From the NCBI GenBank assembly GCA_038120765.1, contig JAYOMI010000007.1, forward strand, positions 1-64,000: DNA of 64,000 nt, written 5' to 3'. A model generated the notes under the pieces. It saw only the letters and a list, made by a program, of their open reading frames with translations. It was not told the origin of the DNA and did no database searches. Numbering within the stretch: the first letter of the stretch is position 1; each line of letters opens with the position of its first letter. The DNA is from CAXBCP01 sp038120765. Its GTDB lineage: Bacteria; Pseudomonadota; Alphaproteobacteria; MPNO01; UBA830. A program made the position numbers and the translations under genes. Below are positions 24,518-33,267 of the stretch, in pieces.

Positions 24518-25030
24518 ATGAATGCCCGCAGGGAAGTCGCGCAGCGCGTCGTCGAACAGGCGGCCGCCTGCGATATCAGTCTGGTCGCCAGCCTGCCCGA
24601 TAACTGGGTCGCCGAGGTCATCCGCGAATTCGACCGCGACGAACGCTTTCGTCATGTGCCCGTAAACCGGGAAGAATCGGCGGTCGGGCTGTGCTCGGGG
24701 GCGTTCCTGTCCGGCACAAGGTCGATGGCGGTGATGGGCGCATCCGGGCTAATGACGCTGATCTATGCGATCACCAAGATCAACTACACCTATGAGATCC
24801 CGCTGATGATTCTGGCGACCCTGCGCGGCGCGCCCGGCGACACGGCCAAATTCCATGTCTCCAACGGGCTGTATTTCCTGCCGTCGCTGGATGCGATCAA
24901 CCTGACCTACGAGATCATCGACAGCGCCGACAAGATTCCGCTGATCAAGCGCGCCTATGATCATTCGCGTACCGTCAGCCGTCCGGTCGTGGCGATCATG
25001 ACGCGAGACGTCCTGCGCGGGGAGGCCTGA
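24518..25030 (+). CDS. ThDP-binding enzyme, alpha (pyrimidine-domain) subunit, ComD-like
   Basis: A 170-residue protein equal to the N-terminal PYR domain of a thiamine-diphosphate enzyme. The activating glutamate is in VNREESAVGLCSGAFLSGTR near residue 50. Residues 70-160 (MGASGLMTLIYAITKINYTY, then EIPLMILATLRGAPGD) resemble sulfopyruvate decarboxylase alpha (ComD) and the matching half of phosphonopyruvate decarboxylase. It ends two bases before the beta-subunit gene. With that gene it should form an alpha/beta decarboxylase acting on a 2-oxo acid. The natural substrate is not known. Confidence 0.87.
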   Translation: MNARREVAQRVVEQAAACDISLVASLPDNWVAEVIREFDRDERFRHVPVNREESAVGLCSGAFLSGTRSMAVMGASGLMTLIYAITKINYTYEIPLMILATLRGAPGDTAKFHVSNGLYFLPSLDAINLTYEIIDSADKIPLIKRAYDHSRTVSRPVVAIMTRDVLRGEA

Positions 25031-25032
25031 CC

Positions 25033-25656
25033 ATGAGCATTCCCTATCGCGATGCATTCCGGTTCCTCGCCGACAAGCGGCAGGAAGAACTGGTGGTCAC
25101 ATCCGCCGGCAACTCGTCGCAGATGTGGTGGGACGTCACAAAGGATGCCGACAAGACGTTCTATCTGGATGCGTCGATGAGCATGTCCACCCTGCTGGCG
25201 TCGGGCGTGGCATACGGCCTGCCGCAGGCCAAGGTGTGGGCGTTCATGGGGGACGGCGCGTTTGTCATGAACCCGGCCATGCTGATGGTCGAGCGCGATC
25301 TGAATTTGTCGAATCTCGTCCATATTCTCGTCTCCAACCGGGTCTATGGCGGCACGTCCGATCTCGACCTGCCGAACAAGCCGGTGACCGACTATGTCGC
25401 CATGGCGAAATCCATGGGCCTGGAACGGTGCTGGAACTTCGACACCCTCGGCGCGCTCGAGGACGGCTTCGATGCGGCCTTCCGCGGCAACGATCAGGGC
25501 CACAGTTTCGTCGTGCTGGAACTGGACCCGATGACGGCGGAAGATCATCGCATCGAAGAGCCGCCGATGGACGGGCCGGAGATCAAGTTCCGCTTCGGGC
25601 GCTATATAGAGGCAAAATACGGCGCGAAGGTGTTTACCCACCAGTTCCAGCGCTGA
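25033..25656 (+). CDS. ThDP-binding enzyme, beta (PP-domain) subunit, ComE-like
   Basis: A 207-residue protein equal to the C-terminal pyrophosphate domain of a ThDP enzyme. The cofactor motif begins GDGAFVMNPAMLMVERDLNL and ends about 30 residues later with VSNRVYGGTSD, carrying the Mg2+/diphosphate ligands. It resembles sulfopyruvate decarboxylase beta (ComE). It is two bases after the alpha-subunit gene, consistent with a coupled heteromer. The order cupin-alpha-beta has no other pathway gene nearby, so the reaction remains open. Confidence 0.87.
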   Translation: MSIPYRDAFRFLADKRQEELVVTSAGNSSQMWWDVTKDADKTFYLDASMSMSTLLASGVAYGLPQAKVWAFMGDGAFVMNPAMLMVERDLNLSNLVHILVSNRVYGGTSDLDLPNKPVTDYVAMAKSMGLERCWNFDTLGALEDGFDAAFRGNDQGHSFVVLELDPMTAEDHRIEEPPMDGPEIKFRFGRYIEAKYGAKVFTHQFQR

Positions 25657-25798
25657 CGGGAAATCCTGGCTGTATCCCCGCCTTTCTTCGCCTGTTTCCC
25701 GTTGTGTCTTTATGTGTCGGCTGGCGGTTCCGGTCTTGCGTCAGGCGTCCGGGACGTTAAGAATGGGCTTTAGCGAATTTCAACTGGGTAGGCTCCGG

Positions 25799-26233
25799 AT
25801 GAGAATTCTTGATGACGCGAAAGTGTTTTCGCGATGTTTTTGCGTGGCGGTGGGTATCTGCATGGCGATGGCCGTGCTGGTGCCGGGCAGTGCGACAGCG
25901 TTACCGGATGAACCGGGCCGGTGGAACAGCAATACGTCAGACATCGCCGAGGGTCTGGGTACGTTGGGAAACGTTGGTCTTGCCGTAAACCCTGCGGCTT
26001 GGGATATCTCGGATATCCCGGATGGTATCTCCGCGATCGGGTTTGGCCCCTCCGTTCTCATCCCGTACAATCCGGCACGCGTCGATGAGGCCGGCCTCGT
26101 CTTGCTCCTTGATGGCGCGGCAGAGCTGTCCATCCAGGATACGCCGACCGTCATTCCCGAGCCGGCACCGCTCGCCATCCTCGGACTGGCGATCCTCGCT
26201 CTCGGCTTCTGCCGGCGGCGCCTGAAAACCTGA
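25799..26233 (+). CDS. PEP-CTERM-like sorting-domain protein
   Basis: A 144-residue secreted protein when started at the ATG at 25799; an in-frame ATG at 25763 would add 12 residues. A hydrophobic signal (CVAVGICMAMAVLVPGSATA) is followed by a short domain without recognised fold. The C-terminus is VIPEPAPLAILGLAILALGF then CRRR: the Pro-Glu-Pro motif, transmembrane helix and Arg cluster of PEP-CTERM proteins, handled by exosortase. A weak GG-N10-GC sequence at 25726-25739 may be a sigma-54 promoter but matches poorly. No function can be assigned. Confidence 0.75.
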   Translation: MRILDDAKVFSRCFCVAVGICMAMAVLVPGSATALPDEPGRWNSNTSDIAEGLGTLGNVGLAVNPAAWDISDIPDGISAIGFGPSVLIPYNPARVDEAGLVLLLDGAAELSIQDTPTVIPEPAPLAILGLAILALGFCRRRLKT

Positions 26234-26265
26234 TCCCGGCGCGATCTCTGCGCTTGCTGATGAGG

Positions 26266-26845
26266 CTAATTGGCGTCCGCCGGAAACAGCCGTCCAAGAA
26301 CATCTATGTCGCCTTTATCGGAAAACCGGGCGACGATGATTTCGCCGGAACGCGGGTATACCCCGGTGAGGGCTGTGATGTTGACCNNNNNNNNNNGGTT
26401 TGTCCTGTTTGATCCGGGCCGTCAGGGCGGCAGTCTGCGCCGGTTCGCTCTCCCGGTTCCCGAAAAACGAATTCAGCGCCGGCAGCGGTTCGACCGGGCC
26501 GATACCCAGCAGACGGGCGGTTTCGGCGCAGCGGCACCATTGGCTGGTGAAGACCCTGGCCGCCGCGATGCCGTTCGACCGGAAAGCGGCGCCGATGGCA
26601 CGCGCCTGGTCGCGGCCGGCATCCGACAAATTCCGCTGGGTCGTGCAGTCGCCGATGACGACCCGTTGCGGATCGCCGGTGCCGGGCGCCAGGGCATGGC
26701 GGATCATGGCGAAGGCGTTGCCGGAACGAACGGCTTCCCAGAGCGCCGTATCCTTCTGCGCGTGAGCGGGGCCGGACAATGCGGCGACGGCAATCGCGGC
26801 CATGGCGATCAGGTTTCTGCAATACGATAGCGTGTTCATATACAT
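26266..26845 (-). CDS. Secreted histidine phosphatase (phosphoglycerate mutase-like), with assembly gap
   Basis: A signal peptide (LIAMAAIAVAALSGPAHAQ) precedes a histidine-phosphatase domain. The catalytic motif is AFAMIRHALAPGTGDP (RH rather than RHG), with CTTQRNLSDAGRDQARAIG and VFTSQWCRCAETARLLG following. The ten-N gap at 26387-26396 breaks the frame. Beyond it the coding continues in another frame as VNITALTGVYPRSGEIIVAR to TAG at 26266-26268, the expected end of this family. A missing length divisible by three restores one gene. Substrate unknown; SixA-like and periplasmic phosphatases share this form. Confidence 0.8.
26387..26396. other. Assembly gap (10 N) inside histidine phosphatase gene
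   Basis: Frames on the two sides join only if the true gap is a multiple of three, so ten is a placeholder. Confidence 0.97.
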
Positions 26846-26987
26846 AAAGGTTCCTTGTCCCGTGTGGCGGTCGCTCGGTTAAGATACGTTGCGACCCGGC
26901 CGACGGTTTCGTTTGTTTGCCGCGTTCCGCAGGGCACTGAAGCGCCCTTAGAACCTGGTCGCCCGGAAACTGACAGGAGAACGCAGC

Positions 26988-27794
26988 ATGGCCCGCAAGC
27001 CCCGGAAGACCCGTGACGGATTACCGGAAAAGGTCGCGCACCCGGTCCTGTCGGCACAGGACTACAAGCAGGCGCTGACGCCGCTTCAGTATCTCATGCG
27101 CTCGATCTCGCTGAGCTATTTCCGTCAGCGGCTGAATGCGGTCGTCGTCATCGAAGGATCCGATGCGGCGGGCAAGGGCGGGGCGATCCGCCGGATGACG
27201 GCCGAGCTGGACCCCCGTCATTACGATGTCTGGCCCATCGGGCCGCCCTCGGCGGAGGAACTGCGTCATCACTATCTCTGGCGCTTCTGGCAACGCATGC
27301 CGGAAACCGGCCTTATCGGCATATTCGACCGGTCCTGGTACGGGCGTGTCCTGGTCGAGCGGGTCGATGCGCTGACGCCGGAAACGCGGTGGCGGGAGGC
27401 GTATGACGAAATCAACGCGTTTGAGAAATCGCTGGTCGATGACGGGACGCGCCTGGTGAAGATCTATCTTCATGTGAGCGCGGAGGAACAACGGCGCCGG
27501 CTGGCCGAACGGGTGAAAGACCCGCACAAGAACTGGAAGGTTTCCCCCGCGGATTTCTGCAACAACCTGCAGCGCGACAGCTATGTGGCGGCGACGGAGG
27601 AGATGCTTGAGCGCACCTCGACAGACGCCGCGCCGTGGCATGTGATCGCCGCCGACGACAAGCGCCACACGCGGATTTCGGTACTGGAAATCGTTACCGG
27701 CGCCCTGTCGCGCGATGTCGATCTGACCCCGCGTCCGCTGGATGACGAAACCCTGCGCCTTGCCCGGGAAGTGCTGGGCGACGGGGCGGATTAA
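26988..27794 (+). CDS. Polyphosphate kinase 2 (PPK2) family protein
   Basis: A 268-residue single-domain PPK2 enzyme. Walker A is VVIEGSDAAGKGGAIRRMTA near residue 55. The lid region with DRSWYGRVLVERVDAL near residue 110 holds Walker B residues. PPK2 enzymes use polyphosphate to phosphorylate nucleotides. The YLWRFWQRMP segment and the DRSWYGR form resemble the class that converts AMP to ADP (PAP type), but class cannot be settled by eye. It is divergent from the histidine phosphatase. ATG at 26988 follows an ACAGGAGAA ribosome site. Confidence 0.9.
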   Translation: MARKPRKTRDGLPEKVAHPVLSAQDYKQALTPLQYLMRSISLSYFRQRLNAVVVIEGSDAAGKGGAIRRMTAELDPRHYDVWPIGPPSAEELRHHYLWRFWQRMPETGLIGIFDRSWYGRVLVERVDALTPETRWREAYDEINAFEKSLVDDGTRLVKIYLHVSAEEQRRRLAERVKDPHKNWKVSPADFCNNLQRDSYVAATEEMLERTSTDAAPWHVIAADDKRHTRISVLEIVTGALSRDVDLTPRPLDDETLRLAREVLGDGAD

Positions 27795-27893
27795 TACGGT
27801 ATTAACCATGATGCCGGCTTGCCTGTTCGAGATGCGAAGGCTATCAAGGCAGGGGGGTAACCGGGGACCGGTTGCGTAAATTGGGGTAGTGCA

Positions 27894-28532
27894 ATGCTTG
27901 GGAAATTTCGCCTTTCGGCCTGTGGTTTGATCGTATTGATGTTCGCGTTTGCGGGGGCTGCGAACGCGGCGCCGATCACGCAGACGATCAGTTTCAGTTT
28001 TAATAATTTTGTGCCCGGCGGTTTGTCGACTGCCCCTTCTCTGGTCACCGAGGCGACCGGCTCGGTCTCATTCACCTACGACACGGCGACACCGACCAGC
28101 ATATTCGGACAGGCCGTGGACAGTATTTCCTTCACCTCGCCGACTCCGCCCGGCTTCTCCTTCCTGACGTCGAACGTGATGTTCGACCTCAAAATCGGCG
28201 CAGATAAGAACTTCGCGACAAACGATTACGAACTGGAGTTCTACCAGGATGAGCTGAGTGTCGTGTTCAACAAGGTCGGTGATTTTCTGATCTCAATCGC
28301 TGCGGGCGGACCGATCGGGGCCGATGTGCCGGGCCCCGCGACCAGGATGGCCGGACTGTTTCTCGTCATCGACCAGCCGGGCAGCGACGGATTCTATAAA
28401 TTCGCCAACGCCTTGACCGGCGACGTGACCTCGGCCTCCGTTCTGGTGACCGCGGAAATTGCCGAACCGGCGCCGCTCATGGTGCTGGGGCTTGGCCTTG
28501 CCGGTCTCGGATTGCTCCGCCGCCGCGCCTGA
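27894..28532 (+). CDS. PEP-CTERM sorting-domain protein
   Basis: A 212-residue protein with a signal peptide (CGLIVLMFAFAGAANAAP) and a beta-rich middle (residues 27-185) of Thr/Ser/Phe-rich strands typical of secreted PEP-CTERM adhesin-like domains. The C-terminus AEPAPLMVLGLGLAGLGLL then RRRA is the tripartite anchor. The exosortase gene itself is not in the window. The EPAPL form of the motif matches the protein at 25799. Function unknown; surface or exopolymer association is expected from the sorting signal. Confidence 0.85.
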   Translation: MLGKFRLSACGLIVLMFAFAGAANAAPITQTISFSFNNFVPGGLSTAPSLVTEATGSVSFTYDTATPTSIFGQAVDSISFTSPTPPGFSFLTSNVMFDLKIGADKNFATNDYELEFYQDELSVVFNKVGDFLISIAAGGPIGADVPGPATRMAGLFLVIDQPGSDGFYKFANALTGDVTSASVLVTAEIAEPAPLMVLGLGLAGLGLLRRRA

Positions 28533-28551
28533 GACCGGGAGCGACGCGGGC

Positions 28552-29043
28552 TCAGTCCCAGCCGGGCGAAGACAGGATCGTGTCGCTGCGATAACGCTTG
28601 CGGCAATCGTCGATCGATTGTTTGACGATCATCCGTTTGAAGCTCCCGTCGAGGGTCAGCCATTCTTCCCGAAGATCGGGCGCGATGCCGCAGGCATCGA
28701 GTGTTTCAGACAGGATGTCGTGGCGCAGGTCGAACAGCGCTTCCGTGATGAAAAGGTGCTCGTGCGCCGCTTCGGGCAGGCGGCCGCCATAGCGGCTCGG
28801 CCCGCCCATTTTCCACGCCATGAAATCGGTCTGCTGGTCTTCCTGATGCTGTCGCGCAGCGGNNNNNNNNNNGCGGGAGACGGATACGAAAAAGGGACTG
28901 AATGCCGGATCGGTGAAAAGCCGCTCGTACAGACGGCGGTGTACCCGTTCCAGGCAGTCGCGCCCTCCCACGCGGTCATACAGAGATTGCCGGGGGGAGC
29001 TGTTGCGGACCAGGTCGTCTTCGGATGTTCTTGTATCGCGCAT
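28552..29043 (-). CDS. Truncated haemoglobin (group I-like), with assembly gap
   Basis: About 163 residues. The globin begins near residue 20 (SLYDRVGGRDCLERVHRRLY, then ERLFTDPAFSPFF), with the LYDRVGG start typical of group I truncated haemoglobins. After the ten-N gap it continues QEDQQTDFMAWKMGGPSRYG and LPEAAHEHLFIT, where the first His is the likely proximal haem ligand. A C-terminal extension of about 20 residues ends the protein. The frame is kept across the ten N, so the gap is near 10 (1 modulo 3). Such globins bind O2 or NO. It is downstream of bioA on the same strand. Confidence 0.82.
   Translation of the reverse strand: MRDTRTSEDDLVRNSSPRQSLYDRVGGRDCLERVHRRLYERLFTDPAFSPFFVSVSRXXXXAARQHQEDQQTDFMAWKMGGPSRYGGRLPEAAHEHLFITEALFDLRHDILSETLDACGIAPDLREEWLTLDGSFKRMIVKQSIDDCRKRYRSDTILSSPGWD
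28863..28872. other. Assembly gap (10 N) inside truncated haemoglobin gene
   Basis: The only internal gap whose ten-base length is compatible with the reading frame on both sides. Confidence 0.97.
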
Positions 29044-29092
29044 GACCGCGCCTCCTTCGGGACGACGCTAGCCCACGGCCATGAACAGTTTC

Positions 29093-30364
29093 TTACCCGG
29101 CGCCGTTCTCCCGCGCCGCCCAGCGCGGCAGAATCTCGGCCATGGCCCCGGTGATGGCCGACAGTTCGGCGGGCGTGACGGTGAACGGCGGCATGGTGTA
29201 GATCACGTTGCCGAACGGGCGCAGCCAGATGCCGGCCTCCACGAACTGCGCTTTCAGCCAGTCTTGTTCGTGCTGGTCTTCGACCTCCACCGCGCCGATG
29301 GCGCCTTTGACACGCACGTCGACCACGCCGGGAATCGATGCCAGCGCCGCGAGGTCTCGCTTCAGCTGCGCCTCTATTGATGCGACCTGTTGCAGGCGGG
29401 GCTCCGAGTCGAACAGGTCGAGCGACGCATTGGCGGCCGCACAGGCGAGGGGGCTCGCCATATAGGTCGGGCCGTGCATCAGCGCCGCGTCGGCCCGGTC
29501 GGACAGGAAGGCGTCGAACACGTCCGCCGTCGCGACCGTGGCGGCAAGATTGATCGCCCCGCCGGTCAGCGCCTTGCCGAGACAGATGATATCGGGGGCG
29601 ATACCGGCCTGCGTGTGGGCGAACAGCGTGCCCGCGCGGCCGAAATTGACGGCGATCTCGTCGCAGATCAGCAGCACGCCGGCTTCTTTCGCCGCGTCGG
29701 CGATTGTCTTCAGGGTCGCGCTGTCGTGCATTTTCATGCCGCCGGCGCATTGCACCAGCGGTTCGACGATGATGGCGGCAATCTCGTTCCCATGATCGGC
29801 CAGCAATTGCCGGAATGTCGCGGTGCTCCCCTCGTCCCGCGGGATCGGGGCGATCACCTGTTCCGGCAGGTAGCCCCTGAACAGCGCATGCATGCCCTCG
29901 TCCGGGTCGGTCACCGACATCGCAGCCAGCGTGTCGCCATGATAGCCGTGGCGGAAACTGAGGAAGCGGGTGCGTCCCGTCTCGCCCTGGTTGAGCCAGA
30001 ACTGAACCGCCATCTTCATCGCGACCTCGACGGCCACAGAGCCTGAATCGGCGAAGAAGACCCGGTTGAGCGAACCCGGCAGCATGACCGCGAGGCGGGC
30101 GGCGAGTTTTTCCGCCGGGTCGTGCACCAGCCCGCCGAACATTACATGCGGCATGGCGTGAAGCTGCTTTTCCATCGCCATCGCGATATGGGGATGGTTG
30201 TAGCCGTGGCAGGCCGTCCACCACGATGCGACCGCGTCGATCAGTTCGCGCCCGTCCTCGAGGATTATCCGCGCACCCGCGGTCCGCGCCGCGCGCAGCG
30301 GCTCGGGCGCATCCTGCATCTGGGTATAGGGCAGCCAGAGATGTGCGGTCGGCACGCCCGACAT
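29093..30364 (-). CDS. bioA: Adenosylmethionine-8-amino-7-oxononanoate aminotransferase
   Basis: A 423-residue class III PLP aminotransferase converting 8-amino-7-oxononanoate to 7,8-diaminononanoate in biotin synthesis, with SAM as amino donor. Seen are the N-terminal HLWLPYTQMQDAPEPL and DAVASWWTACHGYNHPHIA typical of BioA, the acidic PLP contact in LLICDEIAVNFGRAGTLFAH, and the lysine motif ICLGKALTGGAINLAATV. It begins four bases after bioB stops, so bioB-bioA form an operon, with bioFD divergent. Confidence 0.95.
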   Translation of the reverse strand: MSGVPTAHLWLPYTQMQDAPEPLRAARTAGARIILEDGRELIDAVASWWTACHGYNHPHIAMAMEKQLHAMPHVMFGGLVHDPAEKLAARLAVMLPGSLNRVFFADSGSVAVEVAMKMAVQFWLNQGETGRTRFLSFRHGYHGDTLAAMSVTDPDEGMHALFRGYLPEQVIAPIPRDEGSTATFRQLLADHGNEIAAIIVEPLVQCAGGMKMHDSATLKTIADAAKEAGVLLICDEIAVNFGRAGTLFAHTQAGIAPDIICLGKALTGGAINLAATVATADVFDAFLSDRADAALMHGPTYMASPLACAAANASLDLFDSEPRLQQVASIEAQLKRDLAALASIPGVVDVRVKGAIGAVEVEDQHEQDWLKAQFVEAGIWLRPFGNVIYTMPPFTVTPAELSAITGAMAEILPRWAARENGAG

Positions 30365-30368
30365 CGGT

Positions 30369-31382
30369 TTACTCTGCGGCAGGCAGGTCCGCCTGCATGT
30401 CCATCGGCATGGGCCGCACGCCGAGCTTGTCGAACAGGGCGCGGTCGGTGTGCTGGGACGGATTGCCGGTGGTCAGCAGCGTATCGCCGTAGAAGATCGA
30501 ATTCGCGCCCGCGAGGAAGCAGAGCGCCTGTGTGGCGGCGTCCATTTCCAGCCGCCCGGCGGACAGGCGGACCATGGATTTCGGCATCATGAGGCGCGCC
30601 GTCGCGATGGCGCGGACCAGTTCCAGCGGGTCCAGCGGATCGACGTCCGCAAGCGGCGTGCCGGGAACGGCGACTAGCATGTTCAGCGGCACGCTTTCCG
30701 GGTGTTCGGGCAGGGTCGCCAGTTCCTGCAGCATGTCTGCGCGGTCGCCCCGCCCTTCGCCCATGCCGACGATGCCGCCGCAGCAGACATTGATACCCGC
30801 ATCGCGGACGCGGGCGAGGGTGTCGAGGCGGTCGGCGAAGGTCCGGGTCGAGATGATCTCTTCGTAGAACGCCGCGGACGTGTCGATATTGTGGTTGTAA
30901 TAGTCGAGCCCCGCCTGTTTGAGGCGGTCGGCCTGGCCGTCATCGAGCAGGCCAAGGGTCACGCAGCTTTCCATGCCGAGCGATTTGACCTCTGCGATCA
31001 TGTCGCAGACGGCGTCGAGATCCCGGTCTTTCGGGCCGCGCCATGCCGCCCCCATGCAGAAGCGGGTCGCGCCTGCATCCTTCGCCCGCAGCGCCGCGGC
31101 GCGCACCGCTTCCAGCGACATCAGCTTGTCCGCGCCGACATCGGCCTCGTTATGTGCGCTTTGCGAGCAATAGGCGCAGTCTTCCGGGCAGCCGCCGGTC
31201 TTGATGCTCAGCAGGGTCGATACCTGGACTTCATTGGCATCGAAATGCCGGCGGTGCACGGTCTGCGCGGCGTGGATAAGGTCGTTGAAAGGCGCGTCCA
31301 TCAGGGCGCGGGCTTCGGCCTTGGTCCAGTCGTGGCGGATGTCGCCCGCGTCGGCCAGGGGGAGAATCGGTTCATTTGTCAT
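30369..31382 (-). CDS. bioB: Biotin synthase
   Basis: The ATG at 31382 (MTNEPILPLADAGDIRHDWT) gives 337 residues. The radical-SAM motif CxxxCxxC is in TGGCPEDCAYCSQSAHN near residue 63. YYNHNIDTSAAFYEEI and NVCCGGIVGMGEGRGDRADM carry the conserved [2Fe-2S] ligands and substrate contacts. It inserts sulfur into dethiobiotin, the last step to biotin. The start is only 47 bases from divergent bioF. No TTATxxATAA-type BioR site is visible in that gap. Confidence 0.96.
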   Translation of the reverse strand: MTNEPILPLADAGDIRHDWTKAEARALMDAPFNDLIHAAQTVHRRHFDANEVQVSTLLSIKTGGCPEDCAYCSQSAHNEADVGADKLMSLEAVRAAALRAKDAGATRFCMGAAWRGPKDRDLDAVCDMIAEVKSLGMESCVTLGLLDDGQADRLKQAGLDYYNHNIDTSAAFYEEIISTRTFADRLDTLARVRDAGINVCCGGIVGMGEGRGDRADMLQELATLPEHPESVPLNMLVAVPGTPLADVDPLDPLELVRAIATARLMMPKSMVRLSAGRLEMDAATQALCFLAGANSIFYGDTLLTTGNPSQHTDRALFDKLGVRPMPMDMQADLPAAE

Positions 31383-31429
31383 GTCGGCTATACTACGGTC
31401 GGGGATGACCACGACAAGCAGGATTCCGC

Positions 31430-32614
31430 ATGTCCAACGAATCGCTCGACAGGTTCGCGAACGCAAAACTCGACCGTCTGACGGCGCATGGACTGCGCCG
31501 GTCGGTAGTCGACACGCAGCGGACGGATGCGGTGCATATCCGCCGGGACGGGCGCGACATGGTGTCGTTCTGCTGTAACGATTATCTCGGGCTCACCCAT
31601 CATCCCGCTGTCAAAGCCGCGGCGGCGGGCGCCGTCGAGTCCTATGGCGCGGGGGCCGGGGCGTCCCGGCTGATTACCGGCAATCACGATTTATATGCCG
31701 TGCTGGAGGCGAAGCTTGCAGCGCTCAAAGGCACGGAAGCGGCCTGTGTGTTCGGCAGCGGGTATATGGCCAATAGCGGCGTCCTGCCCGCCCTGGCAGG
31801 GCCGGGAGACCTCATTGTGATCGATGCGCTCGGCCATGCGTCCATGCATATGGGCGCGCGGGCGAGCCGGGCGGAGATAAAGACCTTCCGGCACAACGAT
31901 CCTGACGATCTCGCGTCGTTATTGGACGATTGCCGGGACGCGTTCGGTACCTGCCTCGTCGTCACCGAAGGCGTGTTCAGCATGGACGGCGACCGCGCGC
32001 CGCTGGACCGGCTGGCAGCGGTCGCGGCGGATCGCGATGCCTGGCTGATGGTCGACGATGCCCACGGGTTCGGCGTTCTGGGCGGCGGTCGCGGCAGCGC
32101 CTGGGAATTCGATCCGCATCCCGACATACCGCTCCAGATGGGGACGTTATCGAAGGCGGCGGGCGTCTACGGCGCGTTTCTCTGCGCCAGCGCGCCGGTG
32201 ATAGAGCTGATGAAAAACCGCGCCCGCAGCCTCGTCTATACGACCGGTCTGCCGCCGTCGGTGATCGCGTCCTGCATCGCCGCCGTCGATATTATCGCCA
32301 CCGATACCGACCGTGTCGCGCGGCCGCTGAACACCGCGCGCGCATTCTGCGACGCGGTTGGCCTGCCTGCGCCGGACAGCCCGATCGTGCCCTTGGTGGT
32401 CGGTGCCGAGCAGGTGGCGCTCGATGCTTCGGCGGCGCTGGAGGAAGCGGGCTTTCTGGTGACGCCGATCCGTCCGCCGACCGTCCCCGCCGGCACGTCG
32501 CGGCTGCGCTTTACCTTTACCGCGGAACACACCCCGGCGCAGGTCGGCGCGCTCGCGGCGGCGGTAAACGCGCTCTCGCTGTCCGTTCCCGGCGCGACGG
32601 CCGTCGGGGGCTGA
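31430..32614 (+). CDS. bioF: 8-amino-7-oxononanoate synthase
   Basis: A 394-residue alpha-oxoamine synthase joining pimeloyl-ACP/CoA and alanine. Conserved parts are FCCNDYLGLTHHPAVK near residue 48, AGASRLITGNHDLYAVLE near 76, the PLP-stacking DDAHGFGVLGG near 205 and the Schiff-base lysine in LQMGTLSKAAGVYGAFLC near 240. A TATACT at 31389-31394 could be its -10, but no matching -35 is seen. The bioD start follows the stop by one base. Confidence 0.95.
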   Translation: MSNESLDRFANAKLDRLTAHGLRRSVVDTQRTDAVHIRRDGRDMVSFCCNDYLGLTHHPAVKAAAAGAVESYGAGAGASRLITGNHDLYAVLEAKLAALKGTEAACVFGSGYMANSGVLPALAGPGDLIVIDALGHASMHMGARASRAEIKTFRHNDPDDLASLLDDCRDAFGTCLVVTEGVFSMDGDRAPLDRLAAVAADRDAWLMVDDAHGFGVLGGGRGSAWEFDPHPDIPLQMGTLSKAAGVYGAFLCASAPVIELMKNRARSLVYTTGLPPSVIASCIAAVDIIATDTDRVARPLNTARAFCDAVGLPAPDSPIVPLVVGAEQVALDASAALEEAGFLVTPIRPPTVPAGTSRLRFTFTAEHTPAQVGALAAAVNALSLSVPGATAVGG

Positions 32615-32615
32615 G

Positions 32616-33257
32616 ATGCCGGCCGTCTTCGTGACCGCGTCGGGCACCGATATCGGGAAAACCTACGTCGCCGAGGCCCTGCTGCGGCAATGGCGCCAGT
32701 CGGGCCGTACGGTCGCCGTCCTCAAGCCGCTGCTGAGCGGGTACGATCCGGCGGATGCCGCGAACAGCGATACCGGGCGCCTGCTCGCGGCGTCGGGGGT
32801 CGCGATCACGCCCGAAAGCATCGATCTCGTCTCGCCCTGGCGGTACGCCGCCCCGTTGTCGCCCGACATGGCAGCCGCCAGGGAGGGGAAGTCGGTCTCG
32901 GTGAACGATGTGATCGCCTATTGCGCCGCGGCCATCGCCGAGGCGGACGAGGCCGGCATGTCCCTGCTGATCGAGGGAATCGGGGGTGTCATGGTGCCGC
33001 TGGACGATACGCGGACCGTCGCCGACCTGATTGCCGCGCTGGGCATCCCGGCAATCCTCGTCGGTGGCAGCTATCTCGGCAGTCTCAGCCACTCGCTGAC
33101 AGCCTATGAGGCACTGCGGGCCCGGAACGTTGCCGTCGATTGCGTGATTGTCAGCGAAACGCCGGACAGCGACGTGCCGCTGGCGGAAACGCGGGATGTG
33201 CTCGCCCGGTTCGTCGCCCCCGTGCCGGTGGAGGTGATGCCGTTCGCGCCAAGCTAG
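32616..33257 (+). CDS. bioD: Dethiobiotin synthetase
   Basis: A 213-residue ATP-dependent carboxylase forming the ureido ring of dethiobiotin from diaminononanoate and CO2. The P-loop is VTASGTDIGKTYVAEALLRQ at residues 5-24, with VLKPLLSGYD, IEGIGGVMVPLDDTRTVADL and LVGGSYLGSLSHSL following. It directly follows bioF. A pimeloyl-chain initiator (bioC/bioH or bioZ) is not recognisable nearby, so the route to pimelate lies elsewhere. Confidence 0.94.
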   Translation: MPAVFVTASGTDIGKTYVAEALLRQWRQSGRTVAVLKPLLSGYDPADAANSDTGRLLAASGVAITPESIDLVSPWRYAAPLSPDMAAAREGKSVSVNDVIAYCAAAIAEADEAGMSLLIEGIGGVMVPLDDTRTVADLIAALGIPAILVGGSYLGSLSHSLTAYEALRARNVAVDCVIVSETPDSDVPLAETRDVLARFVAPVPVEVMPFAPS

Positions 33258-33267
33258 CGCGACTGCG

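Noticed and set aside
25726..25739. Sigma-54 promoter before the second PEP-CTERM gene
   Set aside because: Spacing GG-N10-GC and TTGC fit, but most of the -24 element does not; too weak to list as a feature.
31383..31429. BioR operator between bioB and bioF
   Set aside because: No TTATxxATAA-like palindrome is present in the 47 bases.
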